Assembly (NCBI GenBank): GCA_025451315.1
Contig: JANWKP010000056.1
Span: 1-32,686 of the forward strand
Direction: 5' to 3'
Source of the DNA: Nitrososphaerales archaeon
Lineage (GTDB): Archaea; Thermoproteota; Nitrososphaeria; Nitrososphaerales; Nitrososphaeraceae
Length of the DNA stretch: 32,686 bases
The position numbers and the translations under genes are program-made. Shown here piece by piece: positions 17,689-26,577 of the stretch (positions within the stretch are counted from its first letter, which is position 1; each line of letters starts with the position of its first letter). The notes below the pieces were generated by a model that saw only the letters and a list, made by a program, of their open reading frames with translations, was not told the DNA's origin and made no database searches.

Positions 17689-18022
17689 TCAGTCTACTAT
17701 TACTTTAACCATAACTTTTTATTTTATCAATTATAACTTTCAAGACGCCTCTTTAGGAATTTCACAAAAAACTGGAATGAATAAAACAATGTCGAGTATA
17801 ATTAAGTCTTAATATTATTATTACCTAATTCAACTTACAGAATTATATCAAGAGGTATTTGTTGTCCTAAAGGTAACTAATTATAGTTATTATGTTAATA
17901 TCTTTTATTAATATGAAAAAAAGGAAAACATAATTTAATGTAGATCAGAGTCGATTAAGAAGGATTTTAGATTATTGAAGTTGAAACTAATATTTAATAC
18001 AAGTATGTAACTGTTTTACTTA

Positions 18023-18244
18023 TTAGTTATCAGCTGAAGTGAGAAATTTTAAAAAGATATATTCATTTGACTCTGACCATATTTTGAAAAGATAAAAAAT
18101 ACTTGTACATGTAACTTTCAGAACCTGATATTGGAGTTTTGATAAATGTGTCGCATTCTGTATGTAAAACTTCTGATGATGCCCATACTGGGTGTACAAT
18201 TTTTGCAGAACAAAATCTTTTTCTACGTCTTTTACTTTATTATG
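18023..18244 (-). pseudogene. Open frame interrupted by the IS6-like element (tentative)
   Basis: Minus-strand reading from the IS boundary (18244) to a TAA at 18025-18023 gives 73 uninterrupted codons (NKVKDVEKDFVLQKLYTQYG near its start). If the element and one copy of its 8-bp duplication are removed, the frame continues upstream into 18983-19018 for about a dozen more codons, with a possible TTG start. An open frame of about 85 codons is unlikely by chance at this base composition. I cannot name a family, and there is no ATG. It may be a small gene killed by the insertion. Confidence 0.3.
18237..18244 (+). repeat. 8-bp target-site duplication, left copy (TTATTATG)
   Basis: TTATTATG directly precedes the left terminal repeat of the element at 18245 and is repeated exactly after its right end at 18975-18982. 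Eight bases is the duplication length expected of IS6-family transposition. Confidence 0.9.
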
Positions 18245-18974
18245 GGCTGTGTTAACTTAACGATATAGATTTAGCTGTGGAATCTCTATTTCTAATCTAG
18301 TATGCAAATTAGATTTGAAAGAAACAGAACATCCACAGTTGTAATTATGTATTCATTGTATTTGTACTTTCTTGGTTTGAGTTTAAGAAATACATCAAAG
18401 GCATTAGTAATATTTAGAGATGAGAATAAGAGAAGTTATGTTTCTGTTTGGAACTGGATTCAGAGATTTGGAGAGTATCCGATTTACAAAAGGAAAAGAA
18501 TCTCTGCTTTCATAATAGATGAAACTGTTATTCAAATTGGAAATCGTCAGTACTGGTTATGGTTTTGTATAGAACCAGTACACAGTTCTGTGCTTGGAAT
18601 TTTCCTATCAGAAGAGAGAAACATGCTTGTTGCTGAAAAATTCATTAGATCTCTTGTATTCAAATATGGAAAACATACAGTCTACACTGATGGTGGAACA
18701 TGGTATCCAGAAGCATGTAAGATACTGAGATTAAAACATTATTTACATTCACCATTAGAGATTTTGATTGAAAGGGTAATACAGTATTTAAGATAGAGTT
18801 GAATCTTTTGATGATTACTATCCATGCAATAGTAAAAGAAGAGATTGTGATAATAGTCATGTGTATAACTGGGTAGAACTATTTGTATCAATGTACAATA
18901 ATACTATAGTAGCAAAGAATAATTCTATTCAAATAATAAAGTAGGTGGTGGTATTTTCTTAAATTAACACAGCC
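18245..18974 (+). mobile_element. IS6-like insertion sequence, copy 2 (730 bp, with TSD)
   Basis: The element is bounded by GGCTGTGTTAACTTAA (18245-18260) and its imperfect inverse TTAAATTAACACAGCC (18959-18974), with a perfect 8-bp direct repeat outside. Length, end sequence (GG-C-TGTT), duplication size and a single short DDE transposase agree with the IS6 family. It is the most intact of three related copies here. Its transposase is still frameshifted close to the C-terminus. The perfect duplication shows it moved as a unit and has not since recombined. Confidence 0.92.
18302..18944 (+). pseudogene. IS6-like DDE transposase, frameshifted near the C-terminus
   Basis: The open part (18302-18796) encodes 164 aa: a helix-turn-helix region with [19 protein letters not shown] (28-46), then catalytic Asp73 (FIIDETV), Asp130 ([10 protein letters not shown]) and Glu157 (IERVIQYL). 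By comparison with the copy at 31110, two bases are missing around 18786 (QYL|K). Restoring them reads on through [15 protein letters not shown] and VYNWVELFVSMYN to a stop at 18942-18944, about 214 aa in total, a normal length. The break falls right at the Lys/Arg seven residues after the catalytic Glu. The truncated product keeps the DDE triad but loses the last 50 residues, so activity is doubtful. Confidence 0.85.
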
Positions 18975-18982
18975 TTATTATG
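18975..18982 (+). repeat. 8-bp target-site duplication, right copy (TTATTATG)
   Basis: Exact partner of the repeat at 18237-18244, directly abutting the right terminal repeat of the IS6-like element. Confidence 0.9.
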
Positions 18983-19026
18983 CAGGTATCTAGGCAATTG
19001 AATTTTCAACTGGTTAGATTAATCTT

Positions 19027-19191
19027 CTACCTGTTATCATAATGTTCTTCATTATGTAGCCCATGAGATCGGATGAATCTTAATAATTCTGTAGAATCAT
19101 CAATATTATAATATTTTTTCATTTTTTCCAAGGTTTCATCATCATAAATCCTTGGTTTTTGGATTCTTTTTTCTTTCTCACTTTCTCTCAT
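19027..19191 (-). CDS. Small acidic/basic hypothetical protein, 54 aa
   Basis: An ATG-started 54-codon frame of strongly charged, helix-prone sequence: MRESEKEKRIQKPRIYDDETLEKMKKYY, then NIDDSTELLRFIRSH. It has no membrane segment or cysteine. The amphipathic pattern is like small DNA- or protein-binding peptides, but I recognise no family. The stop lies 45 nt from the insertion-site duplication of the IS6-like element. The coherent composition and good start make a real gene more likely than not. Confidence 0.5.
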   Translation of the reverse strand: MRESEKEKRIQKPRIYDDETLEKMKKYYNIDDSTELLRFIRSHGLHNEEHYDNR

Positions 19192-19420
19192 ACTATTTTT
19201 TTACATTTATAATACTTAAGTTTTTATTGATTCTCTATTACAATGGAGTGCTCTTACAAATTTTTTGAAAAGAGAGTATTATTAAAAAACTATTATTATC
19301 TGAATAAAACACTATTTTTGAATAGATAGTATAGTCTGACAACGGCTCAATATTTGTAATATTAATTGTGAAAAATTTTTGAAGAAATTTATTTTGTTTA
19401 TAGACAACATCATGTATTTT

Positions 19421-21361
19421 TCATGATTTAAATTTTCGGTTGTCGTTATTTATTTCTCTGGTTTTTCTCTTTTTTCTTATAAACAAGAAAATACCAATAG
19501 ATATTAAAATTAAAATAGATAATATTATTATAGTAATTAAAACTGGAGTGGTCGTTAATTCAAATTCTAGTCTATAAGATATTTGATCATTTTTCAAATT
19601 AAATTCTATAGTATTGTTATTATTGCCCAGAGTTATCAGATCTTTTATCTCTTTATTTACCTTCACCAATACCTGACTTCCTGGGTAAAATCCTCCTACT
19701 GTAAACTTTGTCACAATTCCTAATTCAGGATACACTAAATCGATCCTTTTGTACTCCTTATTTTTTTCTAAATCATAGTTAACTTTTGTGATGTTTATGT
19801 AGGATGTTTCCGGGTTCACATACATATCGGTAGTTTTTAATTTAGTAAAATTATTATTAGGATTAAGTATTATTGTATTATTTTGTTTATAGACTGTATT
19901 AGTAATATTATTTCCTTCAATAATTCTATTCATTGTATCAGTTATTACCATGTTGCTTTTTTTATCATTCAGCAAGATTCCAGTATAATTAAAAAAAGAA
20001 TTTATTATAATGTTATCTTTGGACTGTCTTATAAAGAAATCATCATTTTGATTATTTTCTATTATATTATTTTTTAATATGTTTTTAGATGTTTTATCAA
20101 ATTTTAAGCCATAGTTAGCTCCTTCGACAATATTGTTATTTATCAGTTTATTATTATTAGTTCCATAATCTGCAATATTTATTCCACTATTCATAGACTT
20201 TTTTATATTATTGCCTTGAATTATATTATTAGTAGAATTATTATATATGTTTATCCCATAGTTATTGCTGTTTGTTATATTGTTTGAATTAATTAGATTG
20301 TTCTTTGTATTCTTTATAAAAATGCCATTACCATTTCCTACTAAGTTATTCGTTATTATAGTATTTTCTGGCGATTCCGAAACCATTATTCCCATTGTGT
20401 TGGATCTTATATTATTTGATTCAACATAATTAATGCTCGAATTTCTTTCTAATAGAACTCCAATACCAATATTATTTTCTAAAATGTTATTCTTTATTTT
20501 TATATTATTACAATTTTTTTTACAAACTATTGCATGAAAATTATTTTCGAAAATTCGATTTTGTTGTATATCAATATTGTTTGTATTTGAGTCCAAATTG
20601 ATACCATCAAATTGGCTTTTCGAAATATTGTTATTCTTAATAGTGATATTAGAAACTTTATTTGCAAAATGTAATCCAAAATAATTATTAATTATTGTGT
20701 TGTTTTGAATTAAACTACCGTCACCAGAAAAAAATGCTAGTCCAGTTGTGCCTAAATGACTTTTATAACCAAGATTTTCAAAAAATGAATTTGTAATATT
20801 AGTTTTTCCTGCCGAGTTCCAAAATGTCCATATATAAGCTCGAGGAATTTCAGGAGATAATTCGGGAACCTCATTACTAGTTGAATTCCATGATGTTATA
20901 TTTGTATTATCTATAATTAAATTGCCCCTTGAAATTATAGAATACGCCAAATTATTGGGCGAGTCAGAATCTATTTTAAGTAGGCGAGTATTCAGACCAC
21001 TAATATTCAATGTTCCTTTTTCAAGTATCAAAATGTTGGACTTCAAGATCCATTCTTTTTCTTCTTTCATTTCTAGAATATCAGAATTATTATCAATAAA
21101 ATCATAAATAGTTGGAATATCTACCGCCCCATTACATACTATGATAGTTTTTGTAATGTTTTCATATCTCAAACAAATATCTTCATTATTTATACGATTA
21201 TTACTTTTTATGATATTATTATTTTCAGATTCCGAATTATTGGTTAATTGACTGTGAATATCACTCGCAAATGAAATATCTATTATATTAGCTAAAATGA
21301 AAATTAATAAAGAAGGAAATACAACGATTCTAAAAATTATAATATTTCTAATGCTAAACAC
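19421..21361 (-). CDS. NosD-type parallel beta-helix surface protein, membrane-anchored
   Basis: A 646-aa extracytoplasmic protein. A hydrophobic N-terminal signal segment (about 5-28) is followed by an Asn/Ile-rich right-handed beta-helix of repeated NN-I-NN coils (about 200-480, in the style of NosD and pectate-lyase-like repeats). A beta-sandwich-like region follows, then a C-terminal transmembrane helix (TTPVLITIIILSILILISIG, near 608-630) with a basic RKKRKTRE stop-transfer tail. The topology is therefore outside the cell with a C-terminal anchor. Such helices bind or cut polysaccharide, or act as surface structures; no catalytic residues can be assigned. The start is GTG at 21361, with TATATAAAT about 30 nt upstream (21390-21398), giving a near-leaderless mRNA. 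It is divergent from the GH5-like gene. Confidence 0.85.
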   Translation of the reverse strand: MFSIRNIIIFRIVVFPSLLIFILANIIDISFASDIHSQLTNNSESENNNIIKSNNRINNEDICLRYENITKTIIVCNGAVDIPTIYDFIDNNSDILEMKEEKEWILKSNILILEKGTLNISGLNTRLLKIDSDSPNNLAYSIISRGNLIIDNTNITSWNSTSNEVPELSPEIPRAYIWTFWNSAGKTNITNSFFENLGYKSHLGTTGLAFFSGDGSLIQNNTIINNYFGLHFANKVSNITIKNNNISKSQFDGINLDSNTNNIDIQQNRIFENNFHAIVCKKNCNNIKIKNNILENNIGIGVLLERNSSINYVESNNIRSNTMGIMVSESPENTIITNNLVGNGNGIFIKNTKNNLINSNNITNSNNYGINIYNNSTNNIIQGNNIKKSMNSGINIADYGTNNNKLINNNIVEGANYGLKFDKTSKNILKNNIIENNQNDDFFIRQSKDNIIINSFFNYTGILLNDKKSNMVITDTMNRIIEGNNITNTVYKQNNTIILNPNNNFTKLKTTDMYVNPETSYINITKVNYDLEKNKEYKRIDLVYPELGIVTKFTVGGFYPGSQVLVKVNKEIKDLITLGNNNNTIEFNLKNDQISYRLEFELTTTPVLITIIILSILILISIGIFLFIRKKRKTREINNDNRKFKS

Positions 21362-21475
21362 TTGCGTTACTAAATTAAATTAATATGCTATATAAATGAC
21401 GACAAAATTATTAATGCAGTTATTACTTATTTTTTTTAAATAACATACTTCTACTCAGACCTGGAGAGACACACA

Positions 21476-21487
21476 TTTATATAAAAA
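21476..21487 (+). promoter_or_regulatory. TATA box of the GH5-like gene (leaderless mRNA)
   Basis: TTTATATAAAAA is centred about 27 nt before the ATG at 21508, the distance at which archaeal transcription starts. The mRNA should begin at or within a few bases of the start codon. The element overlaps the 18-mer also found at 16209. Confidence 0.6.
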
Positions 21488-21507
21488 TAATCAAGTTATA
21501 TTGATTT

Positions 21508-22797
21508 ATGAAATCACAGCTTGTAACTAAAAATACTATTGTCGAATGTCTTGTCATATTCTTCTTCACTTTGCTAGTCTACAATATTGTTTTTTATCCT
21601 TTACCTTTAGACCAAATATATGGTGGCACCACTAATGTAAACACGGATAACGGTCCACCGTATAACGGTGTTAATATGCATGGATTTTATACTAGAACAT
21701 CCCAAGCTAGAGATACAAATTATGATCTTCCAAATAATTATTTTGAAGAGAGCTTTAAGATCCTTTCATCTAATGGTTTAAATCACGTTAGATTCTTGAT
21801 TTTCTGGGAATCATTTGTTAAAAATCCTACAGAGTTCATTGATGAATTGAAGTCAGTTGCAAATGCTGCTGATAAATATAATATTAAAGTTTTATATGAT
21901 AACCACCAGTTTCATACATCATCTTACCTAAATCCTCAACGAGGTACTGGTTTCCCCTTTTCATTATTTGAAGCAGATTTTGCCTTCTTCTATGGAAGTG
22001 GTGGTGGTACGAAATATCCTACCGCTAAAGTATGGTGGACAAATTGGTGGGATAGAAATGTTCGTGACAAAGATGCAAATGATGGTTGGACCTTACAAAC
22101 AGAATTCTTCAAAAAAGTTCTAGAAACGGTTGATAACCATACAAGTACTGTAGGCTATGAAATTTTAAGTGAACCACAAGTCCATGATAAGAGCCAATGG
22201 GAAAAAATTGGAAAATATAATACATTTATGGCAGATTTTCTGAGAAAATATACAGATAAAACTATTGCGTATAGTATGAACATTCCAGTATCTTTACAAA
22301 GCCCTATTGAATTAAATCCAATTAACCTAGCAAAAATGGCACCAAAGAATGTGTCTAACTCGGTATTTAAAATAAGCGTCTATGGGGTTCCACAAGAAAA
22401 TGAGTATCAAGAATCGAGATTGAGTAATTTTGTTCAAGCTGCTGAACTGGCAAATGTTCCACTATACGTTGGAGAATGGAATAATGTTCAGAGAGATAAG
22501 ATTATTGATGAAGAAGGAGAAATTGTCACATTTATTAATGAAACATTTAGTAGTATTAATCAGAGTGAAGCCAACCGATTAGTCGAAGTGTTTAAGAATC
22601 TTGATGTATGGGGATCTGCATTTTGGCAATGGCGAGTAGATTCTCATCAAGTACAAAACTTTAACCTGATTAATGTAACAAATGGAAAGATAGAAACTAC
22701 GCCTTATTTTGATATAGTAAAAACTGCCTATCAGACAATTTATGTCAATAATAGCCGAAATGTCTCTCTTAATACTAATAATAATTCTCTAGTATAA
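21508..22797 (+). CDS. GH5-like glycoside hydrolase (cellulase/endoglycosidase fold), exported
   Basis: A 429-aa protein with an N-terminal hydrophobic segment (about 11-32) that exports or tethers it, then a TIM-barrel of clan GH-A type. Visible are GVNMHGF (54-60), LNHVRFLIFWESF (91-103; Arg95), VLYDNHQ (128-134; His133), YEILSEPQVH (217-226) with presumed acid/base Glu222, LYVGEWNN (319-326) with presumed nucleophile Glu323, and AFWQWRVDSH near the end. The residue before Glu222 is Ser where GH5 enzymes usually have Asn (NEP). The substrate may be cellulose, mannan, glycolipid or the cell's own polysaccharide; nothing decides. It is divergent from the NosD-type gene and about 2.3 kb from a polysaccharide synthase gene. 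Confidence 0.85.
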   Translation: MKSQLVTKNTIVECLVIFFFTLLVYNIVFYPLPLDQIYGGTTNVNTDNGPPYNGVNMHGFYTRTSQARDTNYDLPNNYFEESFKILSSNGLNHVRFLIFWESFVKNPTEFIDELKSVANAADKYNIKVLYDNHQFHTSSYLNPQRGTGFPFSLFEADFAFFYGSGGGTKYPTAKVWWTNWWDRNVRDKDANDGWTLQTEFFKKVLETVDNHTSTVGYEILSEPQVHDKSQWEKIGKYNTFMADFLRKYTDKTIAYSMNIPVSLQSPIELNPINLAKMAPKNVSNSVFKISVYGVPQENEYQESRLSNFVQAAELANVPLYVGEWNNVQRDKIIDEEGEIVTFINETFSSINQSEANRLVEVFKNLDVWGSAFWQWRVDSHQVQNFNLINVTNGKIETTPYFDIVKTAYQTIYVNNSRNVSLNTNNNSLV

Positions 22798-22907
22798 TAG
22801 GAAGATCAAATGGAATCGGAACCGAATAATGGTGATAAGGATTACTATTCAATAAATTTCCTATGGGGTTTGGAAAGATAAATTTGAAAAGTTATGATAA
22901 GTAATTA

Positions 22908-24827
22908 TTAAGCCATTATCTGTGGTCTTTTTGAAAGATACTTCGGCAAATTTAGTGGCATAAATGGCTTATCTTTTGTTTCATTTTTTACAGATTCTAT
23001 TAGTTCTATTAAATTGGATTCAATCTGTTTTCCGGTTTTACGATCACGTATTACCAAAGTTGTAGATTCAACTTCTTTATCTCCAATAACCAATATATAA
23101 GGAATCCATTCTGTTTCTGCTTCCCTTATTCTTTTACCAAGAGATTCCTGTCTATCATCTATATCTGTTCTTATTTGACTGCGGGAAAGAATATTCTCCA
23201 TATTTTCTGCAAATCCTAAATGTTCATTTCTAATAGGTATAATTCTAACCTGTGTATGTGATAACCAAATAGGAAATTGAGGCGTTTGGCCTTGTTGTTT
23301 TATTTTAGCAGCTTTTTCTAACAGTGTATAAATAATTCTTTCTATAGCTCCACTCGGTGAATTATGTAATATTATAGGATTGTTTCTTTTTCCTTGTTCA
23401 TCTATATATTCAATATTGTATCTTTTTCCATTTTCTACATCGATCTGGTCAGTTGATAATGCTGCGGCTTTTCCTACATTATCAACATAATTAAATTCCC
23501 ATTTTAAAATAAAATAAAAAAATCTATCCTTCCACATTTCAACTAATATTGGTTTTCCAAATTTTCTAGAAATCTGGGCAACAAACTCTTTATTTTCATT
23601 ATAAAATATTTCAGTAAATCTTATTGCCATTTCTATATCTTCAATTTTTATATCAAACCCGTTTAATACATCTATAGAGAGATCAAAACGTTTTAAACAT
23701 TCATCTTTTGCTTGTTCTATATCTTTACAAAATGCATGACAGTCAGGCATACTGAATGCTCTTAATCTTCTAAGTCCTACTAGTTCTCCACTTTTTTCTC
23801 TACGGAAACTATATCTTGTTAACTCATAAAGTTTTAATGGAAGATTTTTATATGTAATATGAAAATCTTTAGCCATTAAAAATTGACCAAAACAGGCTGC
23901 AAACCGTAAAAATAATTGTTTGTTATCTGATAATATATTATATTGTCTAGCAGGAAATCGATTGAAATAGCTTTCCATAGATGGATGTTTTGTATCATAC
24001 ATTATGGGAGTTTCAACTTCTATTCCCCCATATTCAAGAACCTTCCAAGTTACAAACTGTTCTATTAATGATTTCATCAATCTTCCCTTTGGATAGAATC
24101 TCATATTACCTGCATCAGAAGCTGGTTCATAATCTGCAATAGCCATTTTCTTCATTAGGCCTACATGAGGAGGTTGTTCATCTGCAGCTCTTCTTTTTGA
24201 TGTTTCGTATTCTAAAAACCTCTTCAAATTATTATTTGTTTCCATTTTGAATTTTTCTAATGGTGTTAATACTCCATTTGTATCTAAAATGAACCAGAGA
24301 GATTGTTGCTTTTCCTCTGATTTTAAAGCAGATGAAACCGGACCTGTATCAATAATATGTTGTTTTAGATCCTCTTTCTGAAAAATCTCGTCGTTATCTT
24401 CACTTGTAACTTGTTTATCAGAAATCACTTTAAAATTTTCTGCTAATGGGTGACCTTTTACTTTTATATTAAAGCTCTTAGTCCATCCAAATGGAGCTCT
24501 ATAAACCTCATTTATTATCTTTCTTGAGTTTATTTCCAATTCTTTGATAATTTCAAACGCATATTTTGGAGGAGCCAAATAAGAACTTAAGTGGGAATAA
24601 GGATAAATCAATAATTTATTAATTTTTAAATTTTGTAAGTAACTTCTAATCTCTTTTATTGCTTTTTCTACAGTAATTTTATTATCTCCTTTCTCTACCG
24701 ACACAAAAACAACTATTAAACTTTCTAATTTGATTTTCGATTTTGATACGTCTTTTTCTGCATCATCAAGTTCCACTTCAATAGGCTCATATTCTATGAA
24801 GTCTGCGTGCAATTGTAATAAACGCAT
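22908..24827 (-). CDS. thrS: Threonyl-tRNA synthetase, archaeal type
   Basis: It charges tRNA-Thr. In the 639-aa product the first 145 residues are the archaeal editing domain related to D-aminoacyl-tRNA deacylase (YPYSHLSSYLAPP at 75-87, APFGWTKSFNIKVKGHPLAE at 111-130), which removes mischarged serine. The class II core follows: FYPKGRLMKSLIEQF, motif 2 FRREKSGELVGLRRLRAF, and motif 3 GAIERIIY. Zinc ligands are the Cys in AACFGQF, the His in PDCHAFC and the His in ILHNSP. A HGAP-type anticodon-binding domain closes the protein. Length is normal for archaeal ThrRS. A small zinc-ribbon-like gene starts upstream on the same strand (25 nt gap), probably one transcript. Confidence 0.97.
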   Translation of the reverse strand: MRLLQLHADFIEYEPIEVELDDAEKDVSKSKIKLESLIVVFVSVEKGDNKITVEKAIKEIRSYLQNLKINKLLIYPYSHLSSYLAPPKYAFEIIKELEINSRKIINEVYRAPFGWTKSFNIKVKGHPLAENFKVISDKQVTSEDNDEIFQKEDLKQHIIDTGPVSSALKSEEKQQSLWFILDTNGVLTPLEKFKMETNNNLKRFLEYETSKRRAADEQPPHVGLMKKMAIADYEPASDAGNMRFYPKGRLMKSLIEQFVTWKVLEYGGIEVETPIMYDTKHPSMESYFNRFPARQYNILSDNKQLFLRFAACFGQFLMAKDFHITYKNLPLKLYELTRYSFRREKSGELVGLRRLRAFSMPDCHAFCKDIEQAKDECLKRFDLSIDVLNGFDIKIEDIEMAIRFTEIFYNENKEFVAQISRKFGKPILVEMWKDRFFYFILKWEFNYVDNVGKAAALSTDQIDVENGKRYNIEYIDEQGKRNNPIILHNSPSGAIERIIYTLLEKAAKIKQQGQTPQFPIWLSHTQVRIIPIRNEHLGFAENMENILSRSQIRTDIDDRQESLGKRIREAETEWIPYILVIGDKEVESTTLVIRDRKTGKQIESNLIELIESVKNETKDKPFMPLNLPKYLSKRPQIMA

Positions 24828-24852
24828 TTTTCATCTTACCTTGATCCAATCT

Positions 24853-25062
24853 TTATTTCCATCTAGCTCTTTCCGTTTCTCGATCTTCTTTTGTAGCTTT
24901 TTTCCAATCTTTATAATGGTTTCTACATAAATAGATTCTTTTACTAGTTGAGGAAATATCCAAGTCGGTAGCCATTTTTCCTTTGCTCTCACTCATAGAT
25001 CTTTCTGCTTGTTCAGTACATCCTTGTATGCTACAGTTAACACCTTTATTTACTCTACCCAT
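24853..25062 (-). CDS. Small zinc-binding-like protein, 69 aa
   Basis: A 69-aa basic protein with a possible zinc site: Cys10-x4-Cys15 near the N-terminus and Cys46-x2-His49 (LCRNHY) further on, followed by a charged helical tail (KDWKKATKEDRETERARWK). I do not recognise a named family; the layout resembles a small treble-clef or ribbon. It is transcribed with thrS (25 nt gap, same strand), so a link to translation or to tRNA is possible but unproven. The start is ATG at 25062. Confidence 0.75.
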   Translation of the reverse strand: MGRVNKGVNCSIQGCTEQAERSMSESKGKMATDLDISSTSKRIYLCRNHYKDWKKATKEDRETERARWK

Positions 25063-25119
25063 CTATAGTAAAATTATATTTGAATATAAAAGCTATACCG
25101 ATGTATTAGTTAGAAAGTA

Positions 25120-26577
25120 TCATCGTATTATAAAAATTACTATAAAAACTAGTGATACTATTATTTCACTTGTAAGTATAAAATTCTTTATCTTTTTAAA
25201 TGAGGAATTATCTGTTTTCCTATTTTTTGATCTAATCCACTTTTGATCTCTGATTGTTACTAAGGCGTATAATTTTATTATTGCAATCATAAAATTGATT
25301 ACAACGTAGACTGGAAGAAGTATAATATCTGCAGGATGCCTTTTTAGATGTGGTATTATTTTAATTCCTCGACCGATCATCCATAAAAGTAAAATGGATA
25401 CCGCTAATACATAGTGGTTTAAATAAAGTGAAATACCAAAGAAGATTGGACCAAAAAACAATGTAAATATGGAAATAAATCTATCTATTATGTGAAAAGC
25501 TAAAAATGGATGTTTCCATGCCCATCCATCCCACAAACTTATTAAATCAGAATTATGACTATTTCTTGACCACCTTAATCGCTGACTCCAAAAAGTCTTA
25601 AAGTCAGGAGCAGCATATGAGTAGATTACAGCATTGCTCTGATAGTATGTTTTCCAACCTTTACTTTGAACTATTCTTGTTAAACATTTATCCTCTCCTG
25701 ATTCTTTCTTTTTTCCTAAGACTATTTCATTAAGAAAATTATCCAAATAGTCAATTATAATGTCTTTTCTATAGAGTGAAGTTCTACCTGACAGGCACGA
25801 AAGAGCTTGTCCCATAGCAGTCTGAGCAGGTAGATCATAATAATTTCTCATATCCCAAAAAATATCTGTTATTTTTTGCCATATTGTATTTCTTTCAATA
25901 GGATGTTGCCTTGTTGTAACACCTCCTATAAGTTGATCGTCGAAAGGGGATAGTATGGATTCCCTAATATTTTCTGCCCAAACTGTGTCACTATCAACAA
26001 GAGCAACAATTTCATTTTTTGCCTCTTTTATTCCTTCAGCCAATGCAGGTCTTTTGCCAGGCTTCCTTGCGATGAGAAGCTTCATAAATGAATAATCTTT
26101 TGCCAAAGATTTGAAAACTTCAATACAACGACTATCACTTTCGTCGATCACTCCTATTATCTCATTAGGCTCATTTTTGATCCATGATCTTATTGCATGA
26201 TCAAAAAGTTCCGGATCTTCATTATAAACTGGGGTAATTATGGTGTATTTGCGATAGCTTCTATCATTCCAAGATACTTTAGGTCTGTATAAAAACGAAG
26301 TGGATTTTTTAAAAACCCATACACTCCATCTCCAAACTCCGATAATTCCAAGTGGTATGTAAATCCATATTAGTTGATAGTAATTAATAGCGACATAGCC
26401 AAAAAATTCGGATAGCTTTAAAACTAGAGATTGAATTGGTTCTAATAGTGATATTTTACTAAAAAAATGAGGAGAAAAAATGTAAACTACAGAAAAAATA
26501 AGAAGTACAGATAAGACTGATATAATTAAAGCAACCGTAACTTCCTCTGACGCTCTTGAATCCAGTAATCTATACAT
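25120..26577 (-). CDS. Processive GT2 polysaccharide synthase (hyaluronan/cellulose synthase-like)
   Basis: A 485-aa membrane glycosyltransferase that should polymerise a sugar from a nucleotide donor and export the chain. Two N-terminal membrane segments (about 14-35 and 65-85) precede the GT-A domain: TIITPVYNED (112-121), Asp145 in VIDESD, DSD (195-197), LSGRTSLYR (262-270, as in class I hyaluronan synthases), GED (294-296) and QRLRW (332-336). Three or four membrane helices follow (about 360-440), with a last one at the very C-terminus. TATATA at 26607-26616 lies about 35 nt before the ATG. It is divergent from the nucleotide-sugar dehydrogenase, whose product class (UDP-uronic acid) is a substrate of such synthases. 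The polymer made is unknown. Confidence 0.88.
   Translation of the reverse strand: MYRLLDSRASEEVTVALIISVLSVLLIFSVVYIFSPHFFSKISLLEPIQSLVLKLSEFFGYVAINYYQLIWIYIPLGIIGVWRWSVWVFKKSTSFLYRPKVSWNDRSYRKYTIITPVYNEDPELFDHAIRSWIKNEPNEIIGVIDESDSRCIEVFKSLAKDYSFMKLLIARKPGKRPALAEGIKEAKNEIVALVDSDTVWAENIRESILSPFDDQLIGGVTTRQHPIERNTIWQKITDIFWDMRNYYDLPAQTAMGQALSCLSGRTSLYRKDIIIDYLDNFLNEIVLGKKKESGEDKCLTRIVQSKGWKTYYQSNAVIYSYAAPDFKTFWSQRLRWSRNSHNSDLISLWDGWAWKHPFLAFHIIDRFISIFTLFFGPIFFGISLYLNHYVLAVSILLLWMIGRGIKIIPHLKRHPADIILLPVYVVINFMIAIIKLYALVTIRDQKWIRSKNRKTDNSSFKKIKNFILTSEIIVSLVFIVIFIIR

Larger units (their letters stand above)
17689..18244. other. Gene-poor stretch before the IS element
   Basis: No intact gene is visible in 556 nt. 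The right part (18244 down to 18023, minus strand) is one open frame, discussed under pseudogene 18023-18244. The left part (17689-18022) is AT-rich with frequent stops in all frames and no tRNA-like or repeat structure that I could see. Confidence 0.5.

Noticed and set aside
18160-18210. TGATGATG motif, considered as box C of a C/D sRNA
   Set aside because: No box D with proper spacing or C'/D' pair was seen, and it lies in the open minus-strand frame.
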